Below are positions 17,439 to 25,645 of a stretch of 64,000 nucleotides of DNA, piece after piece. The position numbers and the translations under genes are program-made. The DNA lies in contig CAVWLA010000001.1 in the NCBI GenBank assembly GCA_963755825.1, positions 1,364,001 to 1,428,000 on the forward strand, given 5' to 3'. Position 1 is the stretch's first letter. Every line of letters starts with the position of its first letter. Origin of the DNA: DATBQN01 sp963755825. Lineage in GTDB: Bacteria > Acidobacteriota > Thermoanaerobaculia > Multivoradales > UBA5704. The notes under the pieces were generated by a model. That model saw nothing but the letters and a program-made list of their open reading frames with translations. It did no database searches and was not told the origin of the DNA.

Positions 17439-18877
17439 GCGTGCCGACGACCGAGCGGCGGTTCCTGCGCTCGACGGTCGCCGCCTACGGCAGCCAGCTC
17501 GGCCGCGTCGCCATCCGCGCCGGCTCGGACCTCCTCCTCGCCCGCCTCATCCTGCCGGACGGCCACGGCCTCTTCGGCCTGGCGCTGGCGGTGGTGACGA
17601 TCGCCGCCATCTTCCGCGACCTCGGCCTCCCCTACCAGCTCATCCGCGACCAGCGGCGGCCGTACGGCAGCGTCCTCCTCTGGGTGGTCGGCGCCAGCCT
17701 CGTCCTCTGGGGGCTCCTCGTCGCCGGCGCGCCGCTCGCCGCCGGGCTCAACCCCGGCCTGCCGCCGATCCTCCGCGTCTACGCCGCCTGGGTCTTCCTC
17801 GACGGCCTGGCGGTCGTCCCCAAGCTCTTCTTCGAGCGCGAGCTCGAGGTCGGCCGGCTGGTGGCGCCGGAGATCGCTCGCGGCCTCGCCGTGGCGCTCG
17901 TCGCGATCGTCCTCGCCTGGCGCGGCGCCGGCGTCTGGAGCCTGGTCGCCGGCGAGCTCGCCGGCGCCGCCCTCTTCGCCGCCCTCCTCTGGTGGCGGGC
18001 GCGCGGGCGCTTCCCCATCGTGCTCGAGCCGCGGCTCATCTGGCCTCTCATCGCCAGCAGCTCGTACCTCTTCCTCATCGCCCTCCTCGCCCTCCCCATG
18101 CCGGCCTTCGCCCGCTTCATCCTGGCGCCCTACGCCGGCGCCGCGATGGTCGGCCAGTTCGACAAGGCGCGCGACTGGGCCTTCCGACTGCAGGTGCTGG
18201 TGCTGCCGGCGGTGGCGCGGGTGCTCTACCCGGCGCTCGTCGAGTACCGCCACGGCGACCGCCGGCGCTTCCTCGCCGCCTACCGGCTGGGGACGGTGAC
18301 CATCCTCGCCTTCGAGACGCTCGCCGCCTACCTCCTCTTCTTCAACGCCGACGTCATCCTGCTGCGCGTGCTGCTCGGCCCGCGCTGGGGGCCGGCGGTG
18401 GGACTCCTGCGCATCCTCTGCTTCGTGCCGCTGACCGACCCCTTCTCGCGGCTCGGCGGCGAGGTGCTCAAAGCCGAGGGCGAGGACCGCGGCTGGCTGG
18501 CGATCGTGGCGCTCAACTTCGTCTCGCTCCTCGCCTTCGGCATCCTCCTCACCCGCTCGCTGGGCGCGCCGGGGATGGCGTGGGCGCACTTCCTCCTCGC
18601 CGGCAACCTGCTCATGGCCTGGCGGGTGTGGCGCATCTGCGGCCCCGAGTTCTGGCGCCTGGCGCGCGACCTCGCCTTCCTCTACCTGGTGCCGCTGCCG
18701 CTCTTCCTCGCCGCCGCCTGGCTCCTCCCCGCCGGCTGGGGGCGCCTGGCCGCCTCGATCGCCGCCGGCGCCATCGCCGCGGCGGCCTATCTGCTGCGCT
18801 TCCGCCGCCCCTTCACCGAGCTCTTCACGGCGGCGGTGCCGGCGCTCGCCGCGGCCGAGATCGAGGTGATGCCGTGA
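17435..18877 (+). CDS. Polysaccharide flippase (Wzx/MOP superfamily)
   Basis: 480 residues with about 12-14 hydrophobic segments, opening with the RRFLRSTVAAYGSQLGRVAIRAGSDLLLARLI pattern typical of polysaccharide-synthase (RfbX/Wzx) proteins, followed by EYG-like GHGLFGLALAVVTIAAIFRDLG and LPYQLIRD. It should flip lipid-linked oligosaccharide across the inner membrane. The ATG overlaps the stop of the preceding glycosyltransferase and its own stop TGA overlaps the next ATG, so translation is coupled on both sides. Confidence 0.88.
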   Translation: MSVPTTERRFLRSTVAAYGSQLGRVAIRAGSDLLLARLILPDGHGLFGLALAVVTIAAIFRDLGLPYQLIRDQRRPYGSVLLWVVGASLVLWGLLVAGAPLAAGLNPGLPPILRVYAAWVFLDGLAVVPKLFFERELEVGRLVAPEIARGLAVALVAIVLAWRGAGVWSLVAGELAGAALFAALLWWRARGRFPIVLEPRLIWPLIASSSYLFLIALLALPMPAFARFILAPYAGAAMVGQFDKARDWAFRLQVLVLPAVARVLYPALVEYRHGDRRRFLAAYRLGTVTILAFETLAAYLLFFNADVILLRVLLGPRWGPAVGLLRILCFVPLTDPFSRLGGEVLKAEGEDRGWLAIVALNFVSLLAFGILLTRSLGAPGMAWAHFLLAGNLLMAWRVWRICGPEFWRLARDLAFLYLVPLPLFLAAAWLLPAGWGRLAASIAAGAIAAAAYLLRFRRPFTELFTAAVPALAAAEIEVMP

Positions 18878-20115
18878 TGCCGCGGCGCTCTGCCGCCCCG
18901 GCGTCATCCGGCCTGCTTCCCGGGCCGACGAGCGACGACGAGCGGCCGCTCCGCCTGGCCTTCGTCATGCCCGGCGTCGGCATCTACCGGCGCGGCGCCG
19001 AGGCCTTCGTCGTCGAGCTGGCGGCGGCGCTCCGCGATCGCCGCGGCTGGGAGGTCACCCTCTTCAGCCGCGGCGAGCCGGGCCACGGCCTCCCCTGGCG
19101 GCGCCTGCGCGCCCTGCCGCGCGACCAGCGCGCCGTCGTCGCCCTCTACGGCGCGGCGCGGCTCGGCCGCAAGGTTCTCGACACCCTTTTCCTCGATCCG
19201 CTGAACCTCGAGTGGGACACCGCCGCCCTCGCCGCCTGGCCCGCCCTGGCGCGCGGCCGCTACGACGCCATCGTCATGGAGGGCGGGCTCGCCGGCGCCT
19301 GGATCGCCCGCCTGCTGCGGCGGCGCCAGGGGGTGCCGTGGATCGACATCGCCCACGGCCTGTCGCCCAAGTGGGAGGGCGCCTTCGCGCGCCAGCGGCC
19401 GGACCGCGCCGTCGCCTTCACCGCCGCCGCCGCGGCGCTCATCGCCGCGCGGGCGCCGCGCGCCGCGATCGCCGTCATCCCGCACGGCATCGACCTCGAC
19501 GCCTTCCACCCCGGCGCCGCGCCGGCGCCGCTGGCGCTGCCGCGCCCCGTCGTCCTCGCCGCCGGCGCCGTCGACGAGCACAAACGGCTCCACCTCGCGG
19601 TCGAGGCCGTCGCCCGCCTCCCCACCGCCAGCCTCGTCGTCCTGGGGAGCGGGCCGCAGGGCGGCGCCCTCGACGCCCTCGCCGCCCGGCGCCTCCCCGG
19701 CCGCTACCTGCGCAGCGAAGTGCCGCGCGCCGCGATGCCGGCCTGGTACGCCGCGGCCGACCTCTTCACCCTGCCGTCGGCGAGCGAGTCCTTCGGCCTC
19801 GCCTACCTCGAGGCGATGGCCTGCGGCCGCGCCGTCGTCGCCCCCGACGACGCCGTCCGCCGCGAGGTGATCGGCGGCGAGCAGCCGGCGGCGGGCGCCG
19901 CCGGTCTCTTCTGCGACGTCGCCGATCTCGAGGCCTACGCGGCGGCGCTCGCCGCGGCGCTGGCGCGGCCGTGGGGCGAGGCGCCGCGCCGGCGCGCCGA
20001 GCGCTTCCCCTTCACGGCGACCGTCGACGCCTACGCGGCGCTTGTCGGCGCCGTCCGGCGCGAGACCCGCCGCTCGCCGCCGGGGCGCGAGAGCGGAGAC
20101 GAGGCCGCCCGATGA
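18877..20115 (+). CDS. Glycosyltransferase family 4
   Basis: 412 residues. The N-terminal half has LRLAFVMPGVGIYRRGAEAFVVELAAAL, a GT-B acceptor domain. The C-terminal half has PHGIDLDAFHPG, VVLAAGAVDEHKRLHLAVEA, a VVLGSGPQ strand and LPSASESFGLAYLEAMACGRAVVA, the E(x7)E donor-binding signature of GT4 enzymes. It adds a sugar with retention of configuration in exopolysaccharide or O-antigen assembly. A GTG at 18874 is an alternative start one codon upstream. The stop overlaps the ATG of the deacetylase. Confidence 0.9.
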   Translation: MPRRSAAPASSGLLPGPTSDDERPLRLAFVMPGVGIYRRGAEAFVVELAAALRDRRGWEVTLFSRGEPGHGLPWRRLRALPRDQRAVVALYGAARLGRKVLDTLFLDPLNLEWDTAALAAWPALARGRYDAIVMEGGLAGAWIARLLRRRQGVPWIDIAHGLSPKWEGAFARQRPDRAVAFTAAAAALIAARAPRAAIAVIPHGIDLDAFHPGAAPAPLALPRPVVLAAGAVDEHKRLHLAVEAVARLPTASLVVLGSGPQGGALDALAARRLPGRYLRSEVPRAAMPAWYAAADLFTLPSASESFGLAYLEAMACGRAVVAPDDAVRREVIGGEQPAAGAAGLFCDVADLEAYAAALAAALARPWGEAPRRRAERFPFTATVDAYAALVGAVRRETRRSPPGRESGDEAAR

Positions 20116-20915
20116 GCGCCTTCCCGCCCGTCCTCATGCTCCACCACGTCGAGCCGGGGCTGCTCGCGCCGCCAGCTCTCCATCCGAACAGCTACGTCAG
20201 CCGCGCCGAGCTGGCGGCGTTCCTCGATCTGCTCGCGGAGAGGCGCTTCACGACCCTCACCCTCGCCGAGGCCACCGAGCGCCACCTCGCCCGCCGGCCG
20301 CTGCCGCGGCGGCCCGTCGTCCTCACCTTCGACGACGGCTGCCGCTGCTTCCGCGACCATGCCTGGCCGGAGCTCGCGGCGCGCGGCATGACGGCGACGC
20401 TCTTCGCCGTCGCCGGCGAGCTGGGCGGCACCAACCGCTGGGACGCCGCGGCCGGCGAGCGGCGCGAGGAGCTCCTCGGCGCCGCCGACCTCGACCGCCT
20501 CGCCGCCGCCGGCGCCGAGATCGGCTCGCACGGCCTCGCCCACCGCGACCTGACGGCGCTCGGCGCCGACGAGCTGCGCCGCGAGACCGCGGGCTCGCGG
20601 ACGGCTCTCGCCGCGGCGCTCGGCCGGCCGGTCGCGACCTTCTGCTACCCTTACGGACGGCTCGACGCCGGCGCCGAGGAGGCCGTGCGCGCCGCCGGCT
20701 ACCGGGCGGCGGTCGGCATCCACGGCCACCCCGGCGCGCGGGCCGGAGATCCCCACGCCCTGCCGCGCATGATCGTCAACCCCGGCGACAGCCCCTTCGA
20801 GCTGCTGCTCAAGGCGCGGGGCCTCTACCCGCTGTGGAGCCGCGTGCCGCGGCTCGGCCTGCTCCGCGCCCTCCGCCGCCCGGCCGGCGAGGAACCTCCG
20901 AGGAGCAACGGATGA
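20112..20915 (+). CDS. Polysaccharide deacetylase (NodB domain)
   Basis: 267 residues. The carbohydrate esterase 4 motifs are present: VLTFDDG (motif 1, catalytic base and metal Asp), EIGSHGLAHRDLT (motif 2, the two metal-binding His), and ATFCYPYGRLDAGAEEAVRAAGY (motif 3). It should remove N-acetyl groups from sugars of the polymer made by this operon. No signal peptide is obvious, although the opening PPVLMLHHVEP is typical of the PgaB/IcaB-like subgroup. The stop codon overlaps the ATG of the next gene. Confidence 0.9.
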   Translation: MSAFPPVLMLHHVEPGLLAPPALHPNSYVSRAELAAFLDLLAERRFTTLTLAEATERHLARRPLPRRPVVLTFDDGCRCFRDHAWPELAARGMTATLFAVAGELGGTNRWDAAAGERREELLGAADLDRLAAAGAEIGSHGLAHRDLTALGADELRRETAGSRTALAAALGRPVATFCYPYGRLDAGAEEAVRAAGYRAAVGIHGHPGARAGDPHALPRMIVNPGDSPFELLLKARGLYPLWSRVPRLGLLRALRRPAGEEPPRSNG

Positions 20916-21532
20916 TCTGGCCTCGCCTCCGGCGCGACTTCGCGCGGCTCCGCGCCGTCAAGGGGAGAGGGGCCGCCATGGCACTCGTCGACGCCCTGCT
21001 CTTCGACTCCGGCTTCCAGGCGCTCCTCGCCTATCGCATCGGCCACACCCTCCTCGGCTGGCGGGTGCCGGTGCTGCCGGCGGTCTGCCGGCGCTGGGCG
21101 ATCGCCGCCTGCGGCGTCGACATCCTGCCGCGGGCCGAGATCGGCGGCGGCTGCATCGTCGCGCACGGGATCGGCCTGGTGATCGGCGGATGGACGGTGA
21201 TCGGCGAGGACTGCACGCTCCTCCACGGCGTCACCCTCGGCGAGGTCCGCTTCGACGAGCTCGACTGCCCGACGGTCGGCGACCGGGTGACGATCGGCGC
21301 CGGCGCCCTGGTGCTCGGCGGCATCCGCATCGGCGACGGCGCGACGATCGGCGCCGGCGCCGTGGCGCTCGCCGACGTCGCCGCCGGCGCGCGGGTCGCC
21401 GGCGTGCCGGCGCGGCCACTGGGTCCGCAGCGACCGGCGGCATCGAAATTGCCAGAGTTCCCAGCGCCGCCACAGCAGCTTGCTGGCAACGCCGATCCCC
21501 TGCGGCGAGACGAGGAGACCGAACGACTATGA
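20912..21532 (+). CDS. Serine O-acetyltransferase-like hexapeptide acetyltransferase
   Basis: 206 residues. A short helical start (LLFDSGFQALLAYRIGHTLL) leads to left-handed beta-helix hexapeptide repeats: GVDILPRAEIGGGCIVAHGIGLVIGGWTVIGEDCTLLHGVTLG, then VGDRVTIGAGALVLGGIRIGDGATIGAGAV. This is the CysE/SAT fold, but in a polysaccharide operon it more likely acetylates a sugar, or supplies an EPS-type acetyltransferase, than making cysteine precursor. The His in the HGIGLVIG and LLHG motifs would be catalytic. The roughly 40 residues after the repeats (RPAASKLPEF...EETERL) are not conserved in the family. GAGGAG precedes the ATG. Confidence 0.85.
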   Translation: MIWPRLRRDFARLRAVKGRGAAMALVDALLFDSGFQALLAYRIGHTLLGWRVPVLPAVCRRWAIAACGVDILPRAEIGGGCIVAHGIGLVIGGWTVIGEDCTLLHGVTLGEVRFDELDCPTVGDRVTIGAGALVLGGIRIGDGATIGAGAVALADVAAGARVAGVPARPLGPQRPAASKLPEFPAPPQQLAGNADPLRRDEETERL

Positions 21533-22719
21533 GATCCGTCCGCCGCTCGACCCGCGCCCTGCTCTCCTTCGTCATGCTCGCCGGCCTGGCCGGATTGGGT
21601 GCCGGGGCCCGCCCTGCCGCCGCCAGTGGCCTCCTCTGCGACAGTGGCACGGCGCTCACCCCGATCGGCGTCGACACCGCCGCCGGCCGCGTGCTCCTCG
21701 CCGTGCCGCCGCTCGCTGGCGACCCTGGCGGAGCGGCTGGAAAAGAGAAGGGCTGGATCGCCGAGCTCACGGCGTCGGCGGCCGAGATCCCCGTCCACCG
21801 CGACCAGGGCGCGCATTTCGGCGGCTCGGTCGGCCCCGGGCCGGTCATCGCCCTCACCAGCTGCGGCGACACCTGCCTGCAGCCGGTGCGCTGGGAGGAG
21901 GGCGGCTTCCGGCGGCTCGGCGAGCCGGTGCTCGTCCCCGCGGCGGTCACTGGCGGCGCCACCTACGATCTCGAGGGGAGGCCGTGGCTGGTCGTCCACG
22001 GCAAGGCCGCCCAGGCGGGGGAGGTGAAGGCGTGGGCCTACCGGCTCGACGGCCGCGAGTGGAAGCGCGCCGGCGGCCTGACTGTCGCCGCGGTGGGCGA
22101 CCTGCCGGCGGTGCCCGCGCCGCAGCGGCTCGACGGCGTCGTCTCCGGCACCGGTCTCTTCTCCTCCTCCGGCCCGGCGACGGTGTGGGCCGGCGGCCTT
22201 CCCGGCCTGCCGCCTGCCCGGCAGGGCCAGGTGATCGCGCTCGGCGGCGGCAGCGCCGCCTACCTCTCCGCCGACGGCGCCATCTACCTGTCGGCCGATG
22301 CCGGCAAGCGCTGGCGGCGGTCGGTGTGGACGCCGTGGGGCTCCGACACGACGGGGATCTGGCGTCAGGGGAAGGACTTCTGGGTCGACCTGCCGGTCGG
22401 CGACCGCCGCGGCCCGCTGCAGCTCGCCTGGTTCGACCGCCGCCAGCCCAACGAGGAGAAGATCGTCCTCACCCGCCTGAGCCCGGCGGGCGACTGGGCG
22501 ACCCTCGCCGAGGCCGCCTCCGACGTGCGCTCGAAGAACGGCGAGCACCTGCCGGTCAACCTCGTGCTCACCCCCACCGCCGAGACCTGGATCCTGCTCT
22601 CCGGCTGCGCCGGCACCGCCGGCGGCTCGGGGCTCGTGCTGCGCGCCTACGACAAGGGCGCTCTCGGCGACCCGCGCTTCGTGCCCTTCCGCGAGGGCCG
22701 CGAAGCCCAAGCGAATTAG
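21529..22719 (+). CDS. Secreted protein of unknown function, end of polysaccharide operon
   Basis: 396 residues. The start RRSTRALLSFVMLAGLAGLGAGARPAAA is a signal peptide. The mature protein has repeated short beta strands, including an AIYLSADAGKRWRRSVW segment like the Asp-box (SxDxGxxW) of sialidase/BNR propellers, and a few cysteines (LLCDSG, TSCGDTC, LSGCAG). I infer a beta-propeller without a known activity. The ATG overlaps the stop of the acetyltransferase as ATGA, so it is translated with the operon and may act on the exported polymer. After its stop the base composition falls. Confidence 0.75.
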   Translation: MRSVRRSTRALLSFVMLAGLAGLGAGARPAAASGLLCDSGTALTPIGVDTAAGRVLLAVPPLAGDPGGAAGKEKGWIAELTASAAEIPVHRDQGAHFGGSVGPGPVIALTSCGDTCLQPVRWEEGGFRRLGEPVLVPAAVTGGATYDLEGRPWLVVHGKAAQAGEVKAWAYRLDGREWKRAGGLTVAAVGDLPAVPAPQRLDGVVSGTGLFSSSGPATVWAGGLPGLPPARQGQVIALGGGSAAYLSADGAIYLSADAGKRWRRSVWTPWGSDTTGIWRQGKDFWVDLPVGDRRGPLQLAWFDRRQPNEEKIVLTRLSPAGDWATLAEAASDVRSKNGEHLPVNLVLTPTAETWILLSGCAGTAGGSGLVLRAYDKGALGDPRFVPFREGREAQAN

Positions 22720-23519
22720 TTAGGACAGACCATTTCGTTCCCAACCTCTATAGGTTGTGAGCGATGCAGACGAGTGCCTACTCTTGCGGGACGGCCTTCA
22801 GCCCTTGATCAGAACGCCGCCTTTCTTCTCCCCCACCCGCCTTCACGAAGATGCCATCGACCTAGTTTCGACTGATCACGTCGAGTCTGCCCCACGCAAC
22901 TCCTCGTAGTCCACCCTGGGGCCTATGTTGGACCCGGGATCGCTGGCCGGCGAAAATGCCCCATGCGTCCGTCTGAATCGTTGACGGGGATCGTGGTGCC
23001 CGCCGTCTCAGTCGAGGAAGTCGCGGCAGAGCACCTCATCGAGAGCTGGCGCGGCTCCATAGAGTACCCGTAGAGGCGCCGGCAGGGCGCGTGTGGTAAC
23101 CAAGGGCAATCGAGCAGTTGTCGAAGACAGAGAGAGGGAAAGCCAGCTGTCGAAGGGCACCTGGGGCAGGGTGACAAAGGGGCAAGTCTTGCTAAAAAGA
23201 GATGGGTTAATATCCTAATGTCGCTATAACACTGTTGCAATTTACCATGGCGGCCGCTAGGGTCAATCCAACATGACGAGGCAACTCTGCGGCCAGGCTT
23301 CGAAAGATTCCGCTATGGACTATTTTATTGTGTGTTTTCTGCGCGCTACATCTTCGACCGGCAACGCTCGTCTGGAGGCCGACGCCCGGAGCACTACCGA
23401 GCGACCGGCGACGCGCTGATCGCTTAACGCTGGCCTCTTACAACCACAAGCAAAGCACGCCTGATACTCAGTCAGTCGCAACGCCCGCAGAAGATAATAT
23501 CTCAACAATAAACACCGGC
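22720..23519. other. AT-richer stretch at the left of the lipoprotein island, no confident gene
   Basis: About 800 bases with much lower GC than the operon before it. Open frames on both strands are short and have no family features; the minus-strand frame at 22923-23240 is rich in Pro, Ser and Arg and I do not accept it. A possible promoter-like TATAAC occurs near 23224-23229. The stretch may hold decayed mobile DNA. Confidence 0.5.
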
Positions 23520-23537
23520 ATGACAGAGAGGCTGCTC

Positions 23538-23900
23538 ATGAAATACATTGGCACGCTGCTCAAGGGACAGAACACTTTCGACTATCTGAATGGCACCCTT
23601 CTTGTGCGCCCAGATCCCCGCGGGGCCGTCAGCTACATGCTTAGCGAGGGGAAATCGAATGGAGATACTATCGCCATCGATGGCCACCCGACAGAATATA
23701 ATGGTGCTTCTGCCATTTTCGTCGACGACCTCTACCATCTCTTCCAAGGAACATTCGTGAGCACTTCTGACTCCGAGCACCGTGTCGATGCCATGTTGAT
23801 CCACAGCCGTAGCGCTAGCCCTGTCACGGGAGGCGTGAGCGCAGACGCCGTCGCTGCTCGACCTCGCAAGAGGATTAAGCGAATCGCGCCGCAAAAGTAG
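23538..23900 (+). CDS. Hypothetical protein next to the lipoprotein gene
   Basis: 120 residues from the ATG at 23538, which has AGAGAGG about 6 bases upstream; an in-frame ATG at 23520 would add six residues. No signal peptide or known motif is evident. Segments such as KYIGTLLKGQNTFDYLNGTLLV and GASAIFVDDLYHLFQGTFV suggest a small alpha/beta domain, and the end is strongly basic (ARPRKRIKRIAPQK). The lower GC matches the island. The lipoprotein starts 71 bases downstream on the same strand, so the two could be co-transcribed. Function is unknown. Confidence 0.55.
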   Translation: MKYIGTLLKGQNTFDYLNGTLLVRPDPRGAVSYMLSEGKSNGDTIAIDGHPTEYNGASAIFVDDLYHLFQGTFVSTSDSEHRVDAMLIHSRSASPVTGGVSADAVAARPRKRIKRIAPQK

Positions 23901-24353
23901 GTGCCTTAGATCGATGACAGGACGCTCGCCAGAAGATTGAGAGGCACCTCTTTTCCGCAAAGGAACCACGTATGCCTACCATGACGAAAGTGTTAATCGC
24001 ATCACTGGTGGCCGCGGAATTGGTAGGCTGTACCAGCGCTCAGAGGGCGGTGCCCGACAAGGACTTCAACGGCATCGCCGCGGGTCAGCCTAAAATCTAT
24101 GACGACCGCTCACTTGAGCAGATGTTAGAGGGTTACCAAGCCCAGCTGGCGCAGCTCCAAGCCTTCGACAGTACAACGCTTACTGGCCGAATAGGCAACA
24201 TACAGGGCGCCACTTCTCAGCAATCTTCCTTCGTGGCACAAGCCACTGCCCGACCAACGCCGGACGTTAGTTCCACTGTCACCACCGGTGTCTTGCCTCG
24301 CAGATCAACTGGACCGGGTTGGTTGATTTCTGTGTAACTCCTCGCCCCGGCCT

Positions 24354-25343
24354 TCAGGCCGGGATCGCGACCTCCTGCTGTTGCCCTACCCGGAGCTTTT
24401 CGAGCTTTTCCTTGGCCGCCTTGGCCCAGGTCTGCCAGGCCGGTAGCTGCACCGCCTTGCCGCCTTGGTAGACCTCGAGCGGCGGGACAGGATCGCCGCC
24501 GGCTTCCGGTACCAGGGCCCAGTGCGGCCGGATCTCGTTGTACCGCTCCCGGAACGCGTCGAGCTTCTCGCGCGCCTCCGGCGGCGAGGCATATAAGTGC
24601 CAGTACACCTCCTCGGCCTTGAGCGTGCGGTGAAACCGCTCCAGCAGGCCCAGCTGCTCGGGCGTCCGATAGCGAGTCCGCACGTGGTCCAGGCTTCCGG
24701 CGATGTGCCCCCGAAACCGACGCGACAAGAAGCTCGACCCATTGTCCGTGACCAGCGTCGGCCGCCGTGCAAGCGGGCCGTGGAGCCGCTCGGCTTCGGC
24801 CTTGGCTTTCTCGATGCCGACGATCAGAGACGCCGCATCGAAGCTGGGTGACAGGTGAATCGCCAAGAGGTACCGGCTGAAGTAGTCGACGACCGTCACC
24901 GCGTACCACCAGCCGTGGCCTGGAATGTGGATGTAGGTCACATCGGCCTGCCAGAGCTCGTTTGGGCCCTGCGGCAGCAGCTCGAACAGCTTGGCCGCTT
25001 GGTACAGCTCGATATCGCGGCTGCGCCTCTTGATCAGCAGGCCGGCGGCCTTCAAGACTCGGTACACAAAGCGGTCCGTGACCCGCTGGCCGGCCCGTCG
25101 CAGCACAACCGCCAATCGCTTGTAGCCCCACCAAGGGAACTGCTTGGCGAAGCCGATCACCACCGCAGAAAGCTGTGGATCGAGCGGCCGCGGAGACGGC
25201 CCAGGACGCCGCCGCGCAACCACCGGCCGGCGGAAGAAGCTCGAGCACGGCAGGCCCAGAGCACGAACCACCTGCTTCAGGCGTACCGTCGGATGGCTAC
25301 GAACTACCTCTCGGATCATGCTGCGAAGCATCTCGCTCAGCAT
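24354..25343 (-). CDS. IS3-family transposase OrfB, copy 1 (DDE integrase)
   Basis: 329 residues, overlapping OrfA by 7 bases. An HTH_21-like N-terminus (RLKQVVRALGLPCSSFFRR, WWGYKRLAVVLRR) precedes the rve core: Asp in LWQADVTYIHIPG, Asp in LVTDNGSSFLSRRF and Glu in GLLERFHRTLKAEEV give the D, D, (35)E triad. The C-terminal YNEIRPHWAL and the basic helix are typical. It is complete and probably active in the OrfAB fusion made by frameshifting. Confidence 0.94.
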   Translation of the reverse strand: MLSEMLRSMIREVVRSHPTVRLKQVVRALGLPCSSFFRRPVVARRRPGPSPRPLDPQLSAVVIGFAKQFPWWGYKRLAVVLRRAGQRVTDRFVYRVLKAAGLLIKRRSRDIELYQAAKLFELLPQGPNELWQADVTYIHIPGHGWWYAVTVVDYFSRYLLAIHLSPSFDAASLIVGIEKAKAEAERLHGPLARRPTLVTDNGSSFLSRRFRGHIAGSLDHVRTRYRTPEQLGLLERFHRTLKAEEVYWHLYASPPEAREKLDAFRERYNEIRPHWALVPEAGGDPVPPLEVYQGGKAVQLPAWQTWAKAAKEKLEKLRVGQQQEVAIPA

Positions 25344-25645
25344 GAGCCGGCCCGGAGTTTTTTTAAAATGTCGTTGGCGATCGACAGCTCACCGATGATC
25401 TGCGCCCGCTTCGCCAGCTCTCCCTCCAGCTGCTCGATGCGGCGGGCCGCCGCCGCCTCTGCCGAACCATCCGGCTTGGCCAAGCCAGTCTTACCCGCCG
25501 CCAGAAACACGTCGCGCCATCGGTAGATCGTCACCTCGCTCACCTGGTACCGCCGCGACAGTGCAGCCGCCGACTCCTCCCGCCGCAGCAGCGCCAGCAC
25601 CACCTCCAGCCGTTCCTCCGCCTTCAGCTCGCTCTTCTTCGCCAT
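25337..25645 (-). CDS. IS3-family transposase OrfA, copy 1
   Basis: 102 residues. The N-terminal helix-turn-helix (ERLEVVLALLRREESAAALSRRYQVSEVTIYRWRDVFLAAG) binds the ends of the element, followed by a leucine-rich helix (IEQLEGELAKRAQIIGELSIANDILKKL) for dimerisation. It ends at 25337. Just before the end, A_AAA_AAA (25364-25358 on the minus strand) is a canonical -1 slippery site, so some ribosomes should shift into the OrfB frame and make the full transposase. Confidence 0.93.
   Translation of the reverse strand: MAKKSELKAEERLEVVLALLRREESAAALSRRYQVSEVTIYRWRDVFLAAGKTGLAKPDGSAEAAAARRIEQLEGELAKRAQIIGELSIANDILKKLRAGSC

Noticed and set aside
22923..23240. Minus-strand frame of 105 residues as a gene
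   Set aside because: There is no ribosome site or motif, and the composition is that of a random frame.
23245..23257. Adjacent CCATGG and GCGGCCGC sites that look like a vector polylinker
   Set aside because: No further vector sequence flanks the sites, and such sites occur by chance in GC-rich DNA.
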